The notes under the pieces were generated by a model. It was not told where the DNA came from. It searched no databases and saw nothing but the letters and a program-made list of their open reading frames with translations. Positions 22,422-33,960 of a DNA stretch of 64,000 bases are shown here, piece by piece. This stretch comes from Mya arenaria (taxonomy: Eukaryota; Mollusca; Bivalvia; Myida; Myidae), in contig NC_069131.1 in assembly GCF_026914265.1 (NCBI RefSeq), forward strand, positions 3,011,501-3,075,500. The letters run 5' to 3'. Each line of letters opens with the position of its first letter. Within the stretch, counting starts at the first letter, position 1. A program made the position numbers and the translations under genes.

Positions 22422-22777
22422 ACTATTGTTCGATCCTTCATCTGTTAAAAGAAGAAACGCATCTTAAAAGCACGGCATATTTATACAAATTTTAACAAAC
22501 TAAGAGGTACCAATGACAATTAAACCATTATAAGTCCGAGGAGGTATTAAGAAATAAAAAAAAAGATAAATGTCGAAATGATCAAAATTCATGAAATAAA
22601 CACTATTGCGAACACTTAGGCACATTAAATGTAGAATTACCAATACATGCATTCAAATGGTCAAATGGGTTACACACAGGTTACAAAATTTACTCAAAAA
22701 CAAAACCCATGTAGAAATATATGTTAATAATAGTGTATCGACCAATCAATGAATATCACGAAAGTATAACAATATGT

Positions 22778-24610
22778 TCACCAATCGTTTTCTAAGATAA
22801 ACACTGAATCATCCACATTTATCTCCGTATATCCATTCAGAAGCGCCTCGTGCGCAAATAGTTCTGCGTAAGAACGATCTAAATGCCAGCGACTGAGTAA
22901 GTCTGCAAGTCTGTTGCTGGCCGAGGACAGATGCACTGCTCGAAGCTCGAACTCGCGAGAGCATGCCAAGTATGCTACCTCGCGAAGGCACTTCTGTAAG
23001 ATTGGATCCTTGGTTCTCCCAGAATTCAAAACAGAGCAAACTGCTTGATTGTCACAAAATATGGATATTTTCATCCCCTGCCATTTCACAGACCACAACT
23101 TTAAAGCGACTACAACACTGATACACTCAAACTGAGCTATATTTGAGCACGCTTCAAGCACACATTTGGGAAACGTTTTATGAAAGAATTCACCACACTG
23201 ATTAATAGCTCCACATCCAGAAAGACAAGCATCTGATGAGAACACTTGATCAACAGTAGACCATTGACTGGTTTTAATCATGGACACACCATTATAGATA
23301 TGAACAAAACTTATCCACCACTTGATATCTTTCCTAAATTCATTACCCAACTTCACTTTTTGATCATTATTTTTCAAACCACGTAGCAGCACTAATACAC
23401 GCGATATGAACACACAGCTTGGTTTCACACATTTGCCAATAAACTGAAGTTTTCCAAGAAGTGACTGCAAATCCCTTTTTGAGGCCGATCTCTTCTTCAT
23501 CCATCTTGGAAGTAGAGAACGAATTTCCTCCAAGCGCTCCGGAGTAATCCGTAACTCCAAACGATCTGAATCCAGATGTACACCGAGAAAAACCATGATG
23601 GGCGAGGGTTCACAGGCCTTCTTAACGTTCTCCTGCACACCAACACGGTGCAACGTATCCGACAAAGCACGGAAAGAGTGATGCGCACGAGAGGGTACGT
23701 CAGCACCACCGAAATCATCTAAATAATTTACACACAGTACATTTTGCAAAGATACAATATAACAGATCATGGATGTTACTCGCTGACATATAAAAGCTGC
23801 AGAACGTAATCCAAACGGAAGTGCACAGTCTATGTAAATCTTACCGCGCCAACTTATAGATAGAAAATGAATATCACCGGGGTCAACGCGAATCTGGCGA
23901 AATGCACGTGATAAGTCTGTTTTAAACATCAAAGCACCAGGGCCCTGACACAAAATGATATCCACTAAGGAATCAACGGTTGGAAATGTAAGTTTTATGT
24001 CCTCTCCTAAGTACATGTTTTTTAATATTCCACTGTTTACTGAAGTAAATTCTGGCCAGCTCAAATCAACAATCACTCTGCGGCTCGATTCATCTTTCTC
24101 AACAGTATTCAACGGCGAAAAAGCCAAGTCACAGCAAAGAGGATTCTTTTGAAATGGACCAACCATAGCAAAATGGCCTAATTCAGTGTCAATGAATTTA
24201 TCAACATCCAGCGGGAAATTGGTAGCTCCTTTGTGATTTATACTGTCCGATACTGGTGAAATGTCCTTACAATATCCAATAGGAAACCCATATTCAAGAA
24301 AATCACATATTTCATAATCATGATAATCTATTAGAACTGACCGCAAAAAGGAAATATTCCAGTTTGTCTTCAACGGTATCCTAACACCTTTGTAATTCGG
24401 TACACCTGAATTAAACACAATATCATGAAGCTTTAAAATATCTTGAAATTTATGGTTCACTGAACAATTGATATCGCCACGAGCATTAAGATCACAAGCA
24501 ACATTTACGTGAGAGTGCATAGACGAACATGATCTCTCAGGGACGAACGACGAAGACGTCGGAGACATACAATCGCTAGACGCAATGCGATTTGACTGTT
24601 CAACACACAT
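22778..24610 (-). CDS. Reverse transcriptase-RNase H polyprotein of the Ngaro-like element
   Basis: A 610-residue ORF. The reverse transcriptase palm shows TDLSRAFRQI, then LPFGLRSAAF and the catalytic YLDDF box. An RNase H-like part follows with SSDACLSGCGA and IFCDNQAVCSVL. The layout is typical of DIRS-order pol, without an aspartic protease. It lies between the gag-like and recombinase ORFs on the same strand. Confidence 0.92.
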   Translation of the reverse strand: MCVEQSNRIASSDCMSPTSSSFVPERSCSSMHSHVNVACDLNARGDINCSVNHKFQDILKLHDIVFNSGVPNYKGVRIPLKTNWNISFLRSVLIDYHDYEICDFLEYGFPIGYCKDISPVSDSINHKGATNFPLDVDKFIDTELGHFAMVGPFQKNPLCCDLAFSPLNTVEKDESSRRVIVDLSWPEFTSVNSGILKNMYLGEDIKLTFPTVDSLVDIILCQGPGALMFKTDLSRAFRQIRVDPGDIHFLSISWRGKIYIDCALPFGLRSAAFICQRVTSMICYIVSLQNVLCVNYLDDFGGADVPSRAHHSFRALSDTLHRVGVQENVKKACEPSPIMVFLGVHLDSDRLELRITPERLEEIRSLLPRWMKKRSASKRDLQSLLGKLQFIGKCVKPSCVFISRVLVLLRGLKNNDQKVKLGNEFRKDIKWWISFVHIYNGVSMIKTSQWSTVDQVFSSDACLSGCGAINQCGEFFHKTFPKCVLEACSNIAQFECISVVVALKLWSVKWQGMKISIFCDNQAVCSVLNSGRTKDPILQKCLREVAYLACSREFELRAVHLSSASNRLADLLSRWHLDRSYAELFAHEALLNGYTEINVDDSVFILENDW

Positions 24611-24730
24611 ATAATCCGGATATGACGAAAACGTATCTGACGAAGCTGAGGACGGTTCACAACCCTGAACACGAAAAGGATTATGACATAGCTCAATACA
24701 TTCAGTTCTTGATGTTTGATGATACGGTAG

Positions 24731-25825
24731 TCAGGCTTGTTTATGGGGACATGACGCAGAGCTCTCTGGATGGTCTCGTAGTTCCCGATCCTTCAAAAAG
24801 CACGTGGCGCAAACGTGCTTCACTGTACGTATCTCCGAACCTATCCGCGCAGAGTGTGGGGATGTCTTGGAGCACTCGCCCTTTTGGAACTTAGAGCAAA
24901 ACCATGTTCGTTTACCTGGCGTTACGTTCGAGGTTGATGATGATCCAGCCGTTGTTCGAAGACTAGCACTGGTACTACTTCGATCTAACAGGAGATTTAA
25001 GCTCTCTATGTCCGAAAAACTGTCATTCCAAGATCTATTGCCACGTTCTATATCAATAAGCACCTCTTGGTGAATGTTCAAAATACATGTCCACTGATAC
25101 ACATGAGCAAAACACATTAGAGATTTCAAATGTACCACTCTACGCTTGATTTCCGCGAGCGAATCCCTCGTGCCCGTGGTGAATAAATGTGAGATTATCG
25201 CACAATAGCCGGCTACAAACTGGGTCATAGAGAGATCATTATATTCAATTTCTGATTGTTGGCAAAGTTGACTCGGAACAAAGGAATGAGGCCAGAGTTG
25301 AGTTTTTTTAACTTGAATGTCTGCACATTTATTGACTTTACCAGACTTAATTTTCTGAGAACTTTGCGAATGATGGATACCTTCTAAGGAATCGCTGATC
25401 TCTGTAGGCATTTTTATATCCGCCTTCCGGTTAAGCACATCAGAAGCTCGCAGATCATGAATTGTGTCGGGGCCTCTCGGGCCAAACTCTGGGAAGGCTG
25501 ACTTGCTGCTATCTGCTATGTCGACGTCATCAAGTTGGCGTCGTAGCTCTTCGATCTCTTTACGCAGTCTTCGAGTCTCAGCCGACTGACGACGGTCTTC
25601 AACCAGCTGTTGAAGCCGCGCACGCTCACGCAAAAGTTCATCACGTAAATTAACATCAGGAGAGGGTTTCTTTGGCGTCAGCTTTTGTAAGTCTGATTTC
25701 AAACGCACCTCTTCATTTTCAAGACCAACCAGCTGATCTTTAATGCTTGCAGTATGCTTTGATACTTTTTCTTTGGGACGAGCCCCAGTATCCGCCATTT
25801 CTGGCAACGAACAAAGAAAACACAC
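24731..25825 (-). CDS. Gag-like ORF of the Ngaro-like element
   Basis: A 364-residue ORF at the element's 5' end. An N-terminal charged coiled-coil segment (Glu/Arg/Leu-rich, about residues 30-100) is followed by a middle domain and a C-terminal Cys/His cluster (CSKFQKGEC ... CATC ... CPH) that may bind nucleic acid. Its identity as gag rests on position and composition, since gag proteins of this group diverge fast. Confidence 0.75.
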   Translation of the reverse strand: MCFLCSLPEMADTGARPKEKVSKHTASIKDQLVGLENEEVRLKSDLQKLTPKKPSPDVNLRDELLRERARLQQLVEDRRQSAETRRLRKEIEELRRQLDDVDIADSSKSAFPEFGPRGPDTIHDLRASDVLNRKADIKMPTEISDSLEGIHHSQSSQKIKSGKVNKCADIQVKKTQLWPHSFVPSQLCQQSEIEYNDLSMTQFVAGYCAIISHLFTTGTRDSLAEIKRRVVHLKSLMCFAHVYQWTCILNIHQEVLIDIERGNRSWNDSFSDIESLNLLLDRSSTSASLRTTAGSSSTSNVTPGKRTWFCSKFQKGECSKTSPHSARIGSEIRTVKHVCATCFLKDRELRDHPESSASCPHKQA

Positions 25826-25956
25826 GTCCGAACCGGATTAAAACTAGAGAACAAGTTAGAAAGGCGCCAAAATAAAGAAGGGCGGACAATTAAACATTCG
25901 GCGCTAAGAAAGAGTTCCCTCCCTTGATAATTATTAAATTTTCTCAAAATTAGTTA
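25814..25956 (-). repeat. A1 split direct repeat, 5' end of the Ngaro-like element
   Basis: 143 bp copy of A2. It overlaps the start of the gag-like ORF and presumably carries the element's promoter. Confidence 0.88.
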
Positions 25957-26114
25957 TATGAGTTAAGTACGTGAGAAGGAAAAAACTTAAAAACATCAAT
26001 TCCAATTTCGCAATATTTTGAAAATCTTTAATGGGCATTTTTGCATCACAAATCTTTAAAACAAAATCCTATTTTGTTTGTTTTCTTACATAAGCTGATT
26101 ACCTAAACATCGTC

Positions 26115-26615
26115 TTAAAGGGGCTGTACTCCGTATGATAAAATAGCGGGGGAAAAAGGAAACTTGTCGAAAACTGACATTAACTTGGCATCGATGTGTA
26201 CAATGCATTGAAACTTACTAACTAGAGTACCACATAGTTTACAATTTATTTAAGTTAAGCAGTTATTTGGTATTTTTCCATTAAAAAAGATGACTGGGTA
26301 TGTCTACCAGGTAGAATTAATTCCTTATGCGTGATTGTCTAGTCGGTGTTATCACGTGATATTACCGAGGTAGGTGGAAAGCTTAAATATGTCACCCAAT
26401 TAGAATAAGCCGCCGTGGCAAAGTGGATACGACGCTGGACTGCAATTTTGGCGACACGGGTTCGAACCCGGTCTCCGACACAATTTTATTTTTACATTTT
26501 GGTACTTTTTTACAATTATGATATCAAAGCGAAACGCATTATATTAGATAATTGTCCTGAGATTCGTTACAGAAAAAACTTTTTTTGGTGCCAATCTGGT
26601 GTACAGTCCCTTTAA
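26115..26615. mobile_element. Inverted-end element with internal tRNA-like segment, 501 bp
   Basis: The left end 'ttaaaggggctgtact' is mirrored by the right end 'gtgtacagtccctttaa'. The interior contains a tRNA-like stretch at 26409-26480 and AT-rich flanks, with no transposase. This looks like a composite: either a SINE with complementary ends or a MITE that captured a SINE head. Confidence 0.7.
26409..26480 (+). repeat. tRNA-derived SINE head with A and B boxes
   Basis: The A box 'gtggcaaagtggata' and the B box 'gggttcgaaccc' lie at the spacing of a tRNA gene, and 'ggactgcaa' resembles an anticodon arm with GCA (Cys-like). The acceptor arms do not pair well (several mismatches between the first and last seven bases), so it is not a working tRNA gene. 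It is a polymerase III promoter of a tRNA-related retroposon. Confidence 0.65.
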
Positions 26616-28045
26616 TGTGATAAAATAAGACATGTGTATATGAAGAGACCAAAGTGTGCAGTATCTTATGCATACTGAAGTGTTATGTCGATATAACGGA
26701 CATTTCATGTCTGATTAAACCGTTTGGGAATGCATGTTTCTTTCGAATATATAAAAGTCAAAAACGAAATCAATGATGTTCGAACGGCTTTGGATTTGTG
26801 AATTTGAAAGCAATATAAAAACATTAATGTTTGTGTTATGCACATACATGAAGTGCATCTACATATTTTAATTAAATGAATTTCACTCATATATTTTGAA
26901 AAAAGAAACTCATTCATTTTAGAAAACATAAATAACAGGATGAGAAAATAAAGTTTCCTAGATAATCAAATGGAGTTCAACTATAATCATTAACGTTTAT
27001 ACATACAGACCAATCTTGACACCATTGTGTACCTTTAGTGCACTACTAGTGTACTAGGCACTGTGGTCTCAAGTTTATATCTATCATTAAATAAGCCAGT
27101 ATTTATTTAATATCGCCGATAAGACCATTTTCTCTCCCAGTTCATTGTGATCAAATATTTTACCATCTATGAATGTCTTAATGATGTAATGCCATATTAC
27201 AAGGCTATGAACTAAACGCAAAGAGATTCTTCCAGATATTTATGGTCATGTTCGTCTAATTCTTATTTTAGCTTAGACGAAGAAGAATAAAAACAATATT
27301 ACATTTGTTTATAATTATTATAATTTTATTTGTAGGCCAACCTTTAAAAAGGTACGTCTAAATGATGTAATTAGTTTGTAAGTCGATATTAGTATTTTAC
27401 TTATGCTTTAGTCGTTAGGCAATACACTGTTATGACATTAAGTGCAGTTTTAAAAAACAACAACATTATTTATAAAGTATAAGCAATGGAACAAAACACT
27501 GTAAGCTTTATATATACATAACATAATTATGAATGTAATAGAGGAAACTGTTTACGGGCCATATTACTGAATTTAATTACCTTAATAAATTATCTTTAAT
27601 GATGCAATTATATAATCCAAGCATGCAACAAACCAGAAATGAAAAAAAGCAAAATATTGACGTTACAGTCCTGAAAAGTAGCGGGCCAATACATTACATG
27701 AGAGTTTGCCTTCAAGTATTAAAAAATGATACTTTAAAAACACGTTAACATTTAAAGTGTCTCTAAACTCCATTAGTTTAGTCTATTAGAAAAATGACAT
27801 TGTAAATATTTCAATTGGCATGAGGTATAGATTTCTTTACCATACTACCAACTTCAATAGGAAATTTGCGATTACTTGTACAAAAATGTATAAGAGGGAC
27901 GCGAAGACAGATGGGCAATATATTTAGGTACTTAAACTTTTATATCAGATTAAAATAACGAATACATTTTAGTCTTAGATTAGCTATTAAACAGTTTGAA
28001 GAAAGTTTGCTGAAATTGGTCTTCAAGAGTGGATTTTACAAGTGT
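26616..28045. other. Intergenic, no gene seen
   Basis: Strongly AT-rich sequence without a recognisable coding segment, RNA gene or clear repeat. Confidence 0.5.
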
Positions 28046-28049
28046 ACTT

Positions 28050-29180
28050 ACGTTCCGCGTAGGGATTCTAGTTTGGTGAAGCCAAAAATTTGGAAATCCC
28101 GTTTAACCAAAAACATCATGCAAGTTTTTACTGTTATACTAAGAGGGTACCTACCCGATTCTGGGAGGCGCATATAACGTGGAAAACTTTTCCTAGATCC
28201 GGCGCAAAAAGTTACAATGCATTTGTTATAAGCTTTAAGTTTTCAGAGCCCCAAACTTCGCATCTGTATGTTAGAATAAGTACGTTAGTAGCATCGAAGA
28301 GTTTAATTTTGAGATGAAGAGGCAAGTAAAGGTTATTTGTTTTAAGAAATAGGGCATGCATGGCTTTGTATGATCGGCTGATTATATATTTGCGACAACA
28401 GCAAGATAGCTTCCAGTGGACGAAAAGTAAAATCCTAAATATAATAATATTCAATGAAAATCTCTAGTACTCGATCATCAATACTAAAGTTAAATTCATT
28501 TTCCTTCTAACACTAATCTCAGTTTTTGAATAATTACTATTTATTTTTATTGCCAACATTAATGCTGAAATCAATTCAAATTTTGTTGGAACTCACGCTC
28601 GTTGTCAGCAAAAAGCACGATGTCGTCAGCGTATAAAATCACCATCTATATCTATGGAAACACTTTTGCATTTTCCTTTAAGAAAACATCGAACAATTGA
28701 AAATAAAATAAGAGAAAGGTTTTCTCCTTGTTGAACACCGCTTAACGTTGAAATCATTAGAGACTGTTGACCGTTGAAAAAAACGCATGATTCTTTTATC
28801 TTTATACATATTTTATTACTGTTGCCCTGTAAACCAGACTGCATTAAATTGTGCCACAACTCAGCTAACCAAACATCTCAAAAGCAGCAAAAATCAATAA
28901 ACGTTCATCGCACGTCGAGTAATTCGCGCGGAAACCGACTTGGTTCTCGCTTAATAAATTGTATATATTTTCATTAATTATACATAGGGTGGTTGGAACT
29001 ATAGAGATACGCCAAGCTTGGGAAATGAATATTATTTCGTCATATAAAATAACCTTTGCACCTACATGTAGAAAATAGCGATCTTCTAAAATGACAATAT
29101 TAGATGGAACAACAGACAGTTTATCATTAAGGCACGGTTTTCTGACATGTAGGAAATGAAAAGACAGTTTGCACACAACG
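28050..29180 (-). mobile_element. Degraded LINE reverse transcriptase fragment
   Basis: Minus-strand pieces follow LINE reverse transcriptase order. INENIYNLLSENQVGFRANYS lies near 29000-28910, LWHNLMQSGLQGNSNK-like near 28855, STLSGVQQGENLSLILFS near 28740, YADDIVLFADNERE at about 28633-28592 (catalytic YADD retained), and KLFDATNVLILTYRCEVWG near 28300. These pieces fall in different frames and are interrupted by stops, so the copy is dead. No 5' ORF or 3' tail was identified. The clade is not assigned; the GVxQGENLSP and CEVWG motifs are common to several non-LTR clades. Confidence 0.75.
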
Positions 29181-29748
29181 GAATGTCCAAAATGTAAATA
29201 CGTTAATACGCGGATTGGAATTTGGACCCTTCTGTCCTTCCATATAATACATCATCTTGGAAATATTTGCTATTGTCATTCGCGCATTTGTATCTTGATT
29301 GTACATGTTATGAACAATGGCGATAACACCAATGTAGCTATTTAATGCAAAAGCCACCAGTGTCAGCTTGTTTTGAAATTTGAATAGGCTTCACAGTTCT
29401 TTGACCCTTCTGATTGTGTTTCGCTGTAGTAGCCTCCCTTGACTTCAATACACAAAAGAACGTAACACATCATACACGCAAGCCATTCCATATTTTGACT
29501 TTGACAGCTGGCGGTCAATTTAAATCAATATTGAATAGACAGGTATATAATAAATGGAATATTACGATAAAACGCTATTCTGGTGAACTGCATCACGTCT
29601 CGTTCGGTGAGTTAACATCTTTACACACGGAATTCGACGTATTATAGGTCACCAGAAAAGCGTCCTATCATAATATCCCCTATATACCATAACATTTAAA
29701 TATTTTCACCCCCAGTCCGTGTGAATATGCATAGATCATTGGTCACAG
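29181..29748. other. Intergenic, 3' flank of sulfotransferase copy A
   Basis: The first roughly 100 bases beyond the stop of copy A (down to about 29650) match the 3' flank of copy B after 39180, showing that the duplicated segment extends past the gene. The remainder has no gene. Confidence 0.5.
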
Positions 29749-32700
29749 TCATTCATCCCCCAAACAATTTTCGAAATAATCAAAACTTGTTACCTCCCCT
29801 TCTAAATATTCAGGAGAGTCATTGTAGTCGAACATTTCTAAGTCTACTCTCAAGGATTCCTTCAGTTTTTCCAAAAGCTGCTTGGGGAGGCTTTTAAATG
29901 CCTTCAATATGGATTCTTGTCTGTTCTTTCTTTTCTCTGCCTTTGTTCCAATTTTACTTAACCGCAACAAATCGTTTCTAAAAATATCTTCAGTGATAAT
30001 GTTAATGTCCGTGTTGTTGTCATAGGGAAATGGCACTGATTTACTAATAACTCCGCGGCTTTGGAGTCGTTTAAACGTTCTGAACAAAGCACATCTAAAG
30101 GTGACACCGCACTCTTCAATCTTTTTTTCCTGCAGGAACACCCACTCGGTCAGTCCTGTTATAGCATCCAAATTCGCGTCTTTTTCAAAGTCCGGAATCT
30201 TTACTTTTTCTGTTAAATTTAGTTCGTTTAAAAGAAAGACTGTCTCTTCTTTGAATGTTTCATATTTTCCAATATACTCGTACTCGAAGGTACACGGCAT
30301 GCAATGCTTGTAATTTGGCGAGAAATGTTCATCTAAACACGTGCTATTTTGCCTGAACCCAACAACGTATGATATAAACTCCTCAAAGGAAACATCATAT
30401 CCACATTTAACTGGCGGCTTTTGCGTCGTAGTGTTGGCATCTTCAGTTTCTTCATCATTGCTAAGAGATCTTTTAATAAGTTGAACTGCACCGTTCGTTT
30501 CATCTTCACTTGAATCTTCGGATTTCTCCTCTGTTGTATTGTTGGCGTAAAACCTCTGTCTAGTTACAATATTTGTACCACCATATTTCCAATAAAACGG
30601 GTTTGGTGAATAAAACTTGTCTAACCAAGCTGAGAAAAGCCTAGTAAAAGGATCCCTTACAAACATCACTGTTTTAGAAAACTCGAAAAGGTCTCTGATC
30701 TCAGTAAAGTTCTTATCTTCCATTGTTGAGAAACCACCAACTTTGTCAGCATCCTCCGATCTGATCTCTATCGGGTTTGTCGTATTTCCCCACCCACCTA
30801 TCACGTGCATAACTCTCTTCCAAAATGTACTTCCGGTCTTGGGAATCGCACAATATATAAGGCCGCCATCTTCTACATACTTTAAGTCAAACTTTGTCTT
30901 TTTTAGTTCGCATGGTAAATATTTGTAAACAATTGACTCATATTTAAAGCAGGTTTCATTCAGCACCCGTCTTCTCGTTTTAAAGCGATCACGTATCAGC
31001 TTCATCTGAATTAAAAATTAAGTGGGACATATAGAGAAAAAAAATTGTAGCGTCAAGGAATAAAAAAAACACAACTTATTTTGTAGTATACAAGATTCAG
31101 GAGATACCATTTTCTGAATTTAATTGGGAGAAGATGTTGACCGAGATATCAAAACTATGAATCCATAATGATCATAGTACAGGAAAAAACTTAATGTATC
31201 TTTCTTACTTTGAGTTAGTTTTTGCGTTAGCAGAAACATTGATTTAACGGAAATAATAGTTGTTTACCTTATCAATAGAGTATGTCATTGGATTACTCGT
31301 CTGTTTATGTTTGACACTGCTTTTGACGAATTTTCCGGTGCTGTTGTCCTCCTGATGGAGATTGTGTTTAACTTCGTCTACAAATGTAAGCAAATGTTTG
31401 TGTGACGCGTGTGAGGTTGAGGACTTTCAAATTACCCTCCCCCCAAATACACACAACCAAGTGAACTATTTGTTTGCTGACCGTTCTAAGGCGGTATTCT
31501 AAACATATATCTTTTTCTTTTTTGAAATGCCAGTGTAACCGGCTTGAAAATTCATTATTTTTATATACTTCCAATTTAGGTAGTTGTACACCTATGATTT
31601 TGTAATAGTTACCAATTGTCTCCCTTTGACCATTAGCTTTTTGATTTGTTTTTATATTAGTCAGGTGTGAAATCATTTCCCGCATTTTCGTGGTTTTAAT
31701 CATATAACTGGGAATGTGACATTGTGTAGATTTACTTAACTTTTGGAGGAACGGGACATCATTCTTTGTCCCTTCATGAAACCAAAGTATTATGTTTAAC
31801 CTGTCAGGTACTTGTGGATTTTGAGTACAGTAACAGTAGCAGCATGTGCAGAGACGAGTGATAGCGGTGTGTGCATTATTGCAGGAGTTCGATTCACAAT
31901 CGGGCTTACATGTTATAGAGGCCGGAAATAAACATGTAGAGTTCCCTCATTTATTGTAAGGACACCTTGTTACACCAGTTCCTGACAACCCGAGGAACAC
32001 TATCATTTAACAAATAAGTTAAAGAGTAAATATTTCAAAAAGTTCCCTTAACATTATATTGCAATATCATTAACAAAATCGTTCAAAAAAAAGTTTAGAA
32101 ATGATGTTATTTTCAAGTGAGTTTGAAGAACCTTTAAATCATTTTATAATTAGTGCATTATATTTATCGGTTTAGATCTCCTTTCTCAAATGAAGTAGGT
32201 CTTATAATCGCAATACGCAATCTGACTTAAAACAATGTTTACCAATATTATATAATACTCTTTTTGATCAATCTTATATTCTTAATTTCTTTCTGTATTC
32301 CACATCTTTTAAAACTCTCATGTATAGAATTCCAAAAAGTCAGAAAAAACGCATGCAAAACATTAACACGAATGGTTTTTCCTTTTTACTACGAATAATA
32401 ACTGTTTATACATAACCAAGAACTATTTGGTATAGTTTGCATATTTATGTCATAATGTATTATAATCGAACAACCAATATCAATATTTTATGGTATTTAA
32501 TATTATCATAAAAGAGTGAATGATGACAAGAGGCATTTGAGACTACTTACCATCAATTTTCTCAACAAACATTTCCACTTTGATTTCCCCTGCAAGCTGT
32601 TCGAAGCCAACAGCTTTCACGTCTTGTGCGTTATCGTTATATACTTCTCGAAGGCCATGGTCCTCAATCAGTGTGAACTGTTGTGGTACATCTGGAGGTG

Positions 32701-33127
32701 AGTTTCATAGATTTGATGGTGTGTATGCAAGGGAACTTGAATTAATTTTCATTTTATATACAATTCTCATGAACTGTCCATGTATTTTTGATTGTATTAT
32801 TAATATCAAACCTAAAAGATACATACAATGTATTTGTTTTTACCAGAACTGTGTATTATTTTTCAAAGTTATATTGATCATAATAACGAAAATATGAATA
32901 CAACTTATATAACATATTGTAAACATGTTTGATAATAATATAGCGACATTTATCAATAAAACGCCTTGATCATATTTGAAATTTAAATAATGCTTTATAT
33001 ATATGTTTGAGTTTGCTAGAAGTTCTATTTAACAATAGTTCATACCTGTATAAACTAGAAACATCATGGCAATAAATCCACATAAAACCATACACGATAA
33101 AACCGCACTCAACTGCAGTCGAACCAT
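29749..33127 (-). CDS. Carbohydrate sulfotransferase copy A (intact, 4 exons, 529 aa)
   Basis: Predicted Golgi type II enzyme moving sulfate from PAPS to a glycan (Sulfotransfer_2, CHST8-14/HNK-1ST type). Coding exons are 33127-33046, 32691-32551, 31377-31268 and 31005-29749 (phases 1, 1, 0; all GT-AG). Exon 1 encodes MVRLQLSAVLSCMVLCGFIA..., a short tail and signal anchor; exons 2-3 the stem. Exon 4 carries the 5'-phosphosulfate loop CAIPKTGSTFWKRV (163-176), the 3'-phosphate site VRDPFTRLFSAWLDKF with R228 and S236, HCMPCTFEYEYIGKYET as in the family, and the closing DLEMFDYNDSPEYLE. A variable acidic linker (about 270-311) separates the two halves. There are many N-glycosylation sequons. 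The short exons were found by alignment to copy D. It is the only copy on the minus strand. Substrate unknown. Confidence 0.88.
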
Positions 33128-33769
33128 TTTAGTTGATAAAGCTCATAAAATGATGTTGTATACCGAGTTAAAGTTGAACGGAATTGTTAAAATACCACAC
33201 TTAGGTCCTTCCGGAGCTATTCTATCTATTGACACTTTCGGGGCTATTCCTTTTATTGGCACATCTCATTGATAAAGGTTAATCTGTGAATGGTTAAATT
33301 TCAAACAAAATAATACGAAGCTATCCATAATATCTATACTATAACTGCCTATCGAAGCATGTCTACATGCTTTTCACTAAAGTGTATGCCATTGAGACTT
33401 CAATTGTGTTGATAAGGCGAAAACGTCATTAAACTGATGGATAAGACAAGTTTTATGTACGTTTGAATAAGATTGTGCTATCTATTTAGCTTTAAAGTCG
33501 GCTTCTTATAGGGGCTAGAAACCACATGATACAATTGCAAGATTTTTTTTGGTCAAAAACCTACGTATAATTGACATCGTTATGTTCAACGAACTGAATC
33601 CTACTGATGTATCACCTCGCTAACGACACATGTATCTTTCGCAGTATTTGCGCATTTTTCCAATTCGAAATTTACTAGGGATGTCTACCACGTAAAGTCA
33701 GAGTTAGTTTAAAAATAGCGTCGGTATATTTGTCTGTAATTATACATATGATTTTAACTGGGAAACTTG

Positions 33770-33960
33770 GAAACCATACTGTGCTGTTTGTGGAGTTTTG
33801 TGTGTTCTTCTATGTTTCTTGTATGTGATTTTTTTTTGTTCTATTTCTTTGGCGTTTACCCAGTGCCATTAAACCAGGGTGATGTTTAAACTTTTTGCTA
33901 CTGAGCTTATTTCTTTTTTTCACATAAGTATTCTTAATAGCTCGTATTGACAATTATATT
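33770..33960 (+). repeat. Dispersed 'ggcgtttaccc' repeat
   Basis: Contains 'ttctttggcgtttacccagt', 'gccattaaaccagggtgatg' and 'tttaaactttttgctactga'. The same order occurs at 41550-41700 ('ttttggcgtttaccctgtcc', 'gtttaaactttcgtctactg'). One dispersed family, same orientation. Confidence 0.6.

Larger units (their letters stand above)
20833..25956 (-). mobile_element. Ngaro-like (DIRS order) tyrosine-recombinase retrotransposon
   Basis: On the minus strand the order is A1 repeat (25814-25956), gag-like ORF, reverse transcriptase-RNase H ORF, tyrosine recombinase ORF, B1 (21275-21406), A2 (21133-21275), a short spacer and B2 (20833-20964). The split direct repeats, A1...B1-A2-B2, are the hallmark of Ngaro-type elements; no methyltransferase domain typical of DIRS1 elements is seen. 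A1 and A2 (143 bp) and B1 and B2 (132 bp) look nearly identical by eye, so the insertion is young. The element looks whole: its three main ORFs are open. It is about 5.1 kb, and no target-site duplication is expected because integration is by recombinase. Confidence 0.88.

Noticed and set aside
24592-25073. Plus-strand frames opposite the gag-like and RT ORFs
   Set aside because: Shadows of the minus-strand retrotransposon genes.
26409-26480. Functional tRNA-Cys gene
   Set aside because: A and B boxes are good, but the acceptor stem does not pair and the segment sits inside a repetitive element.
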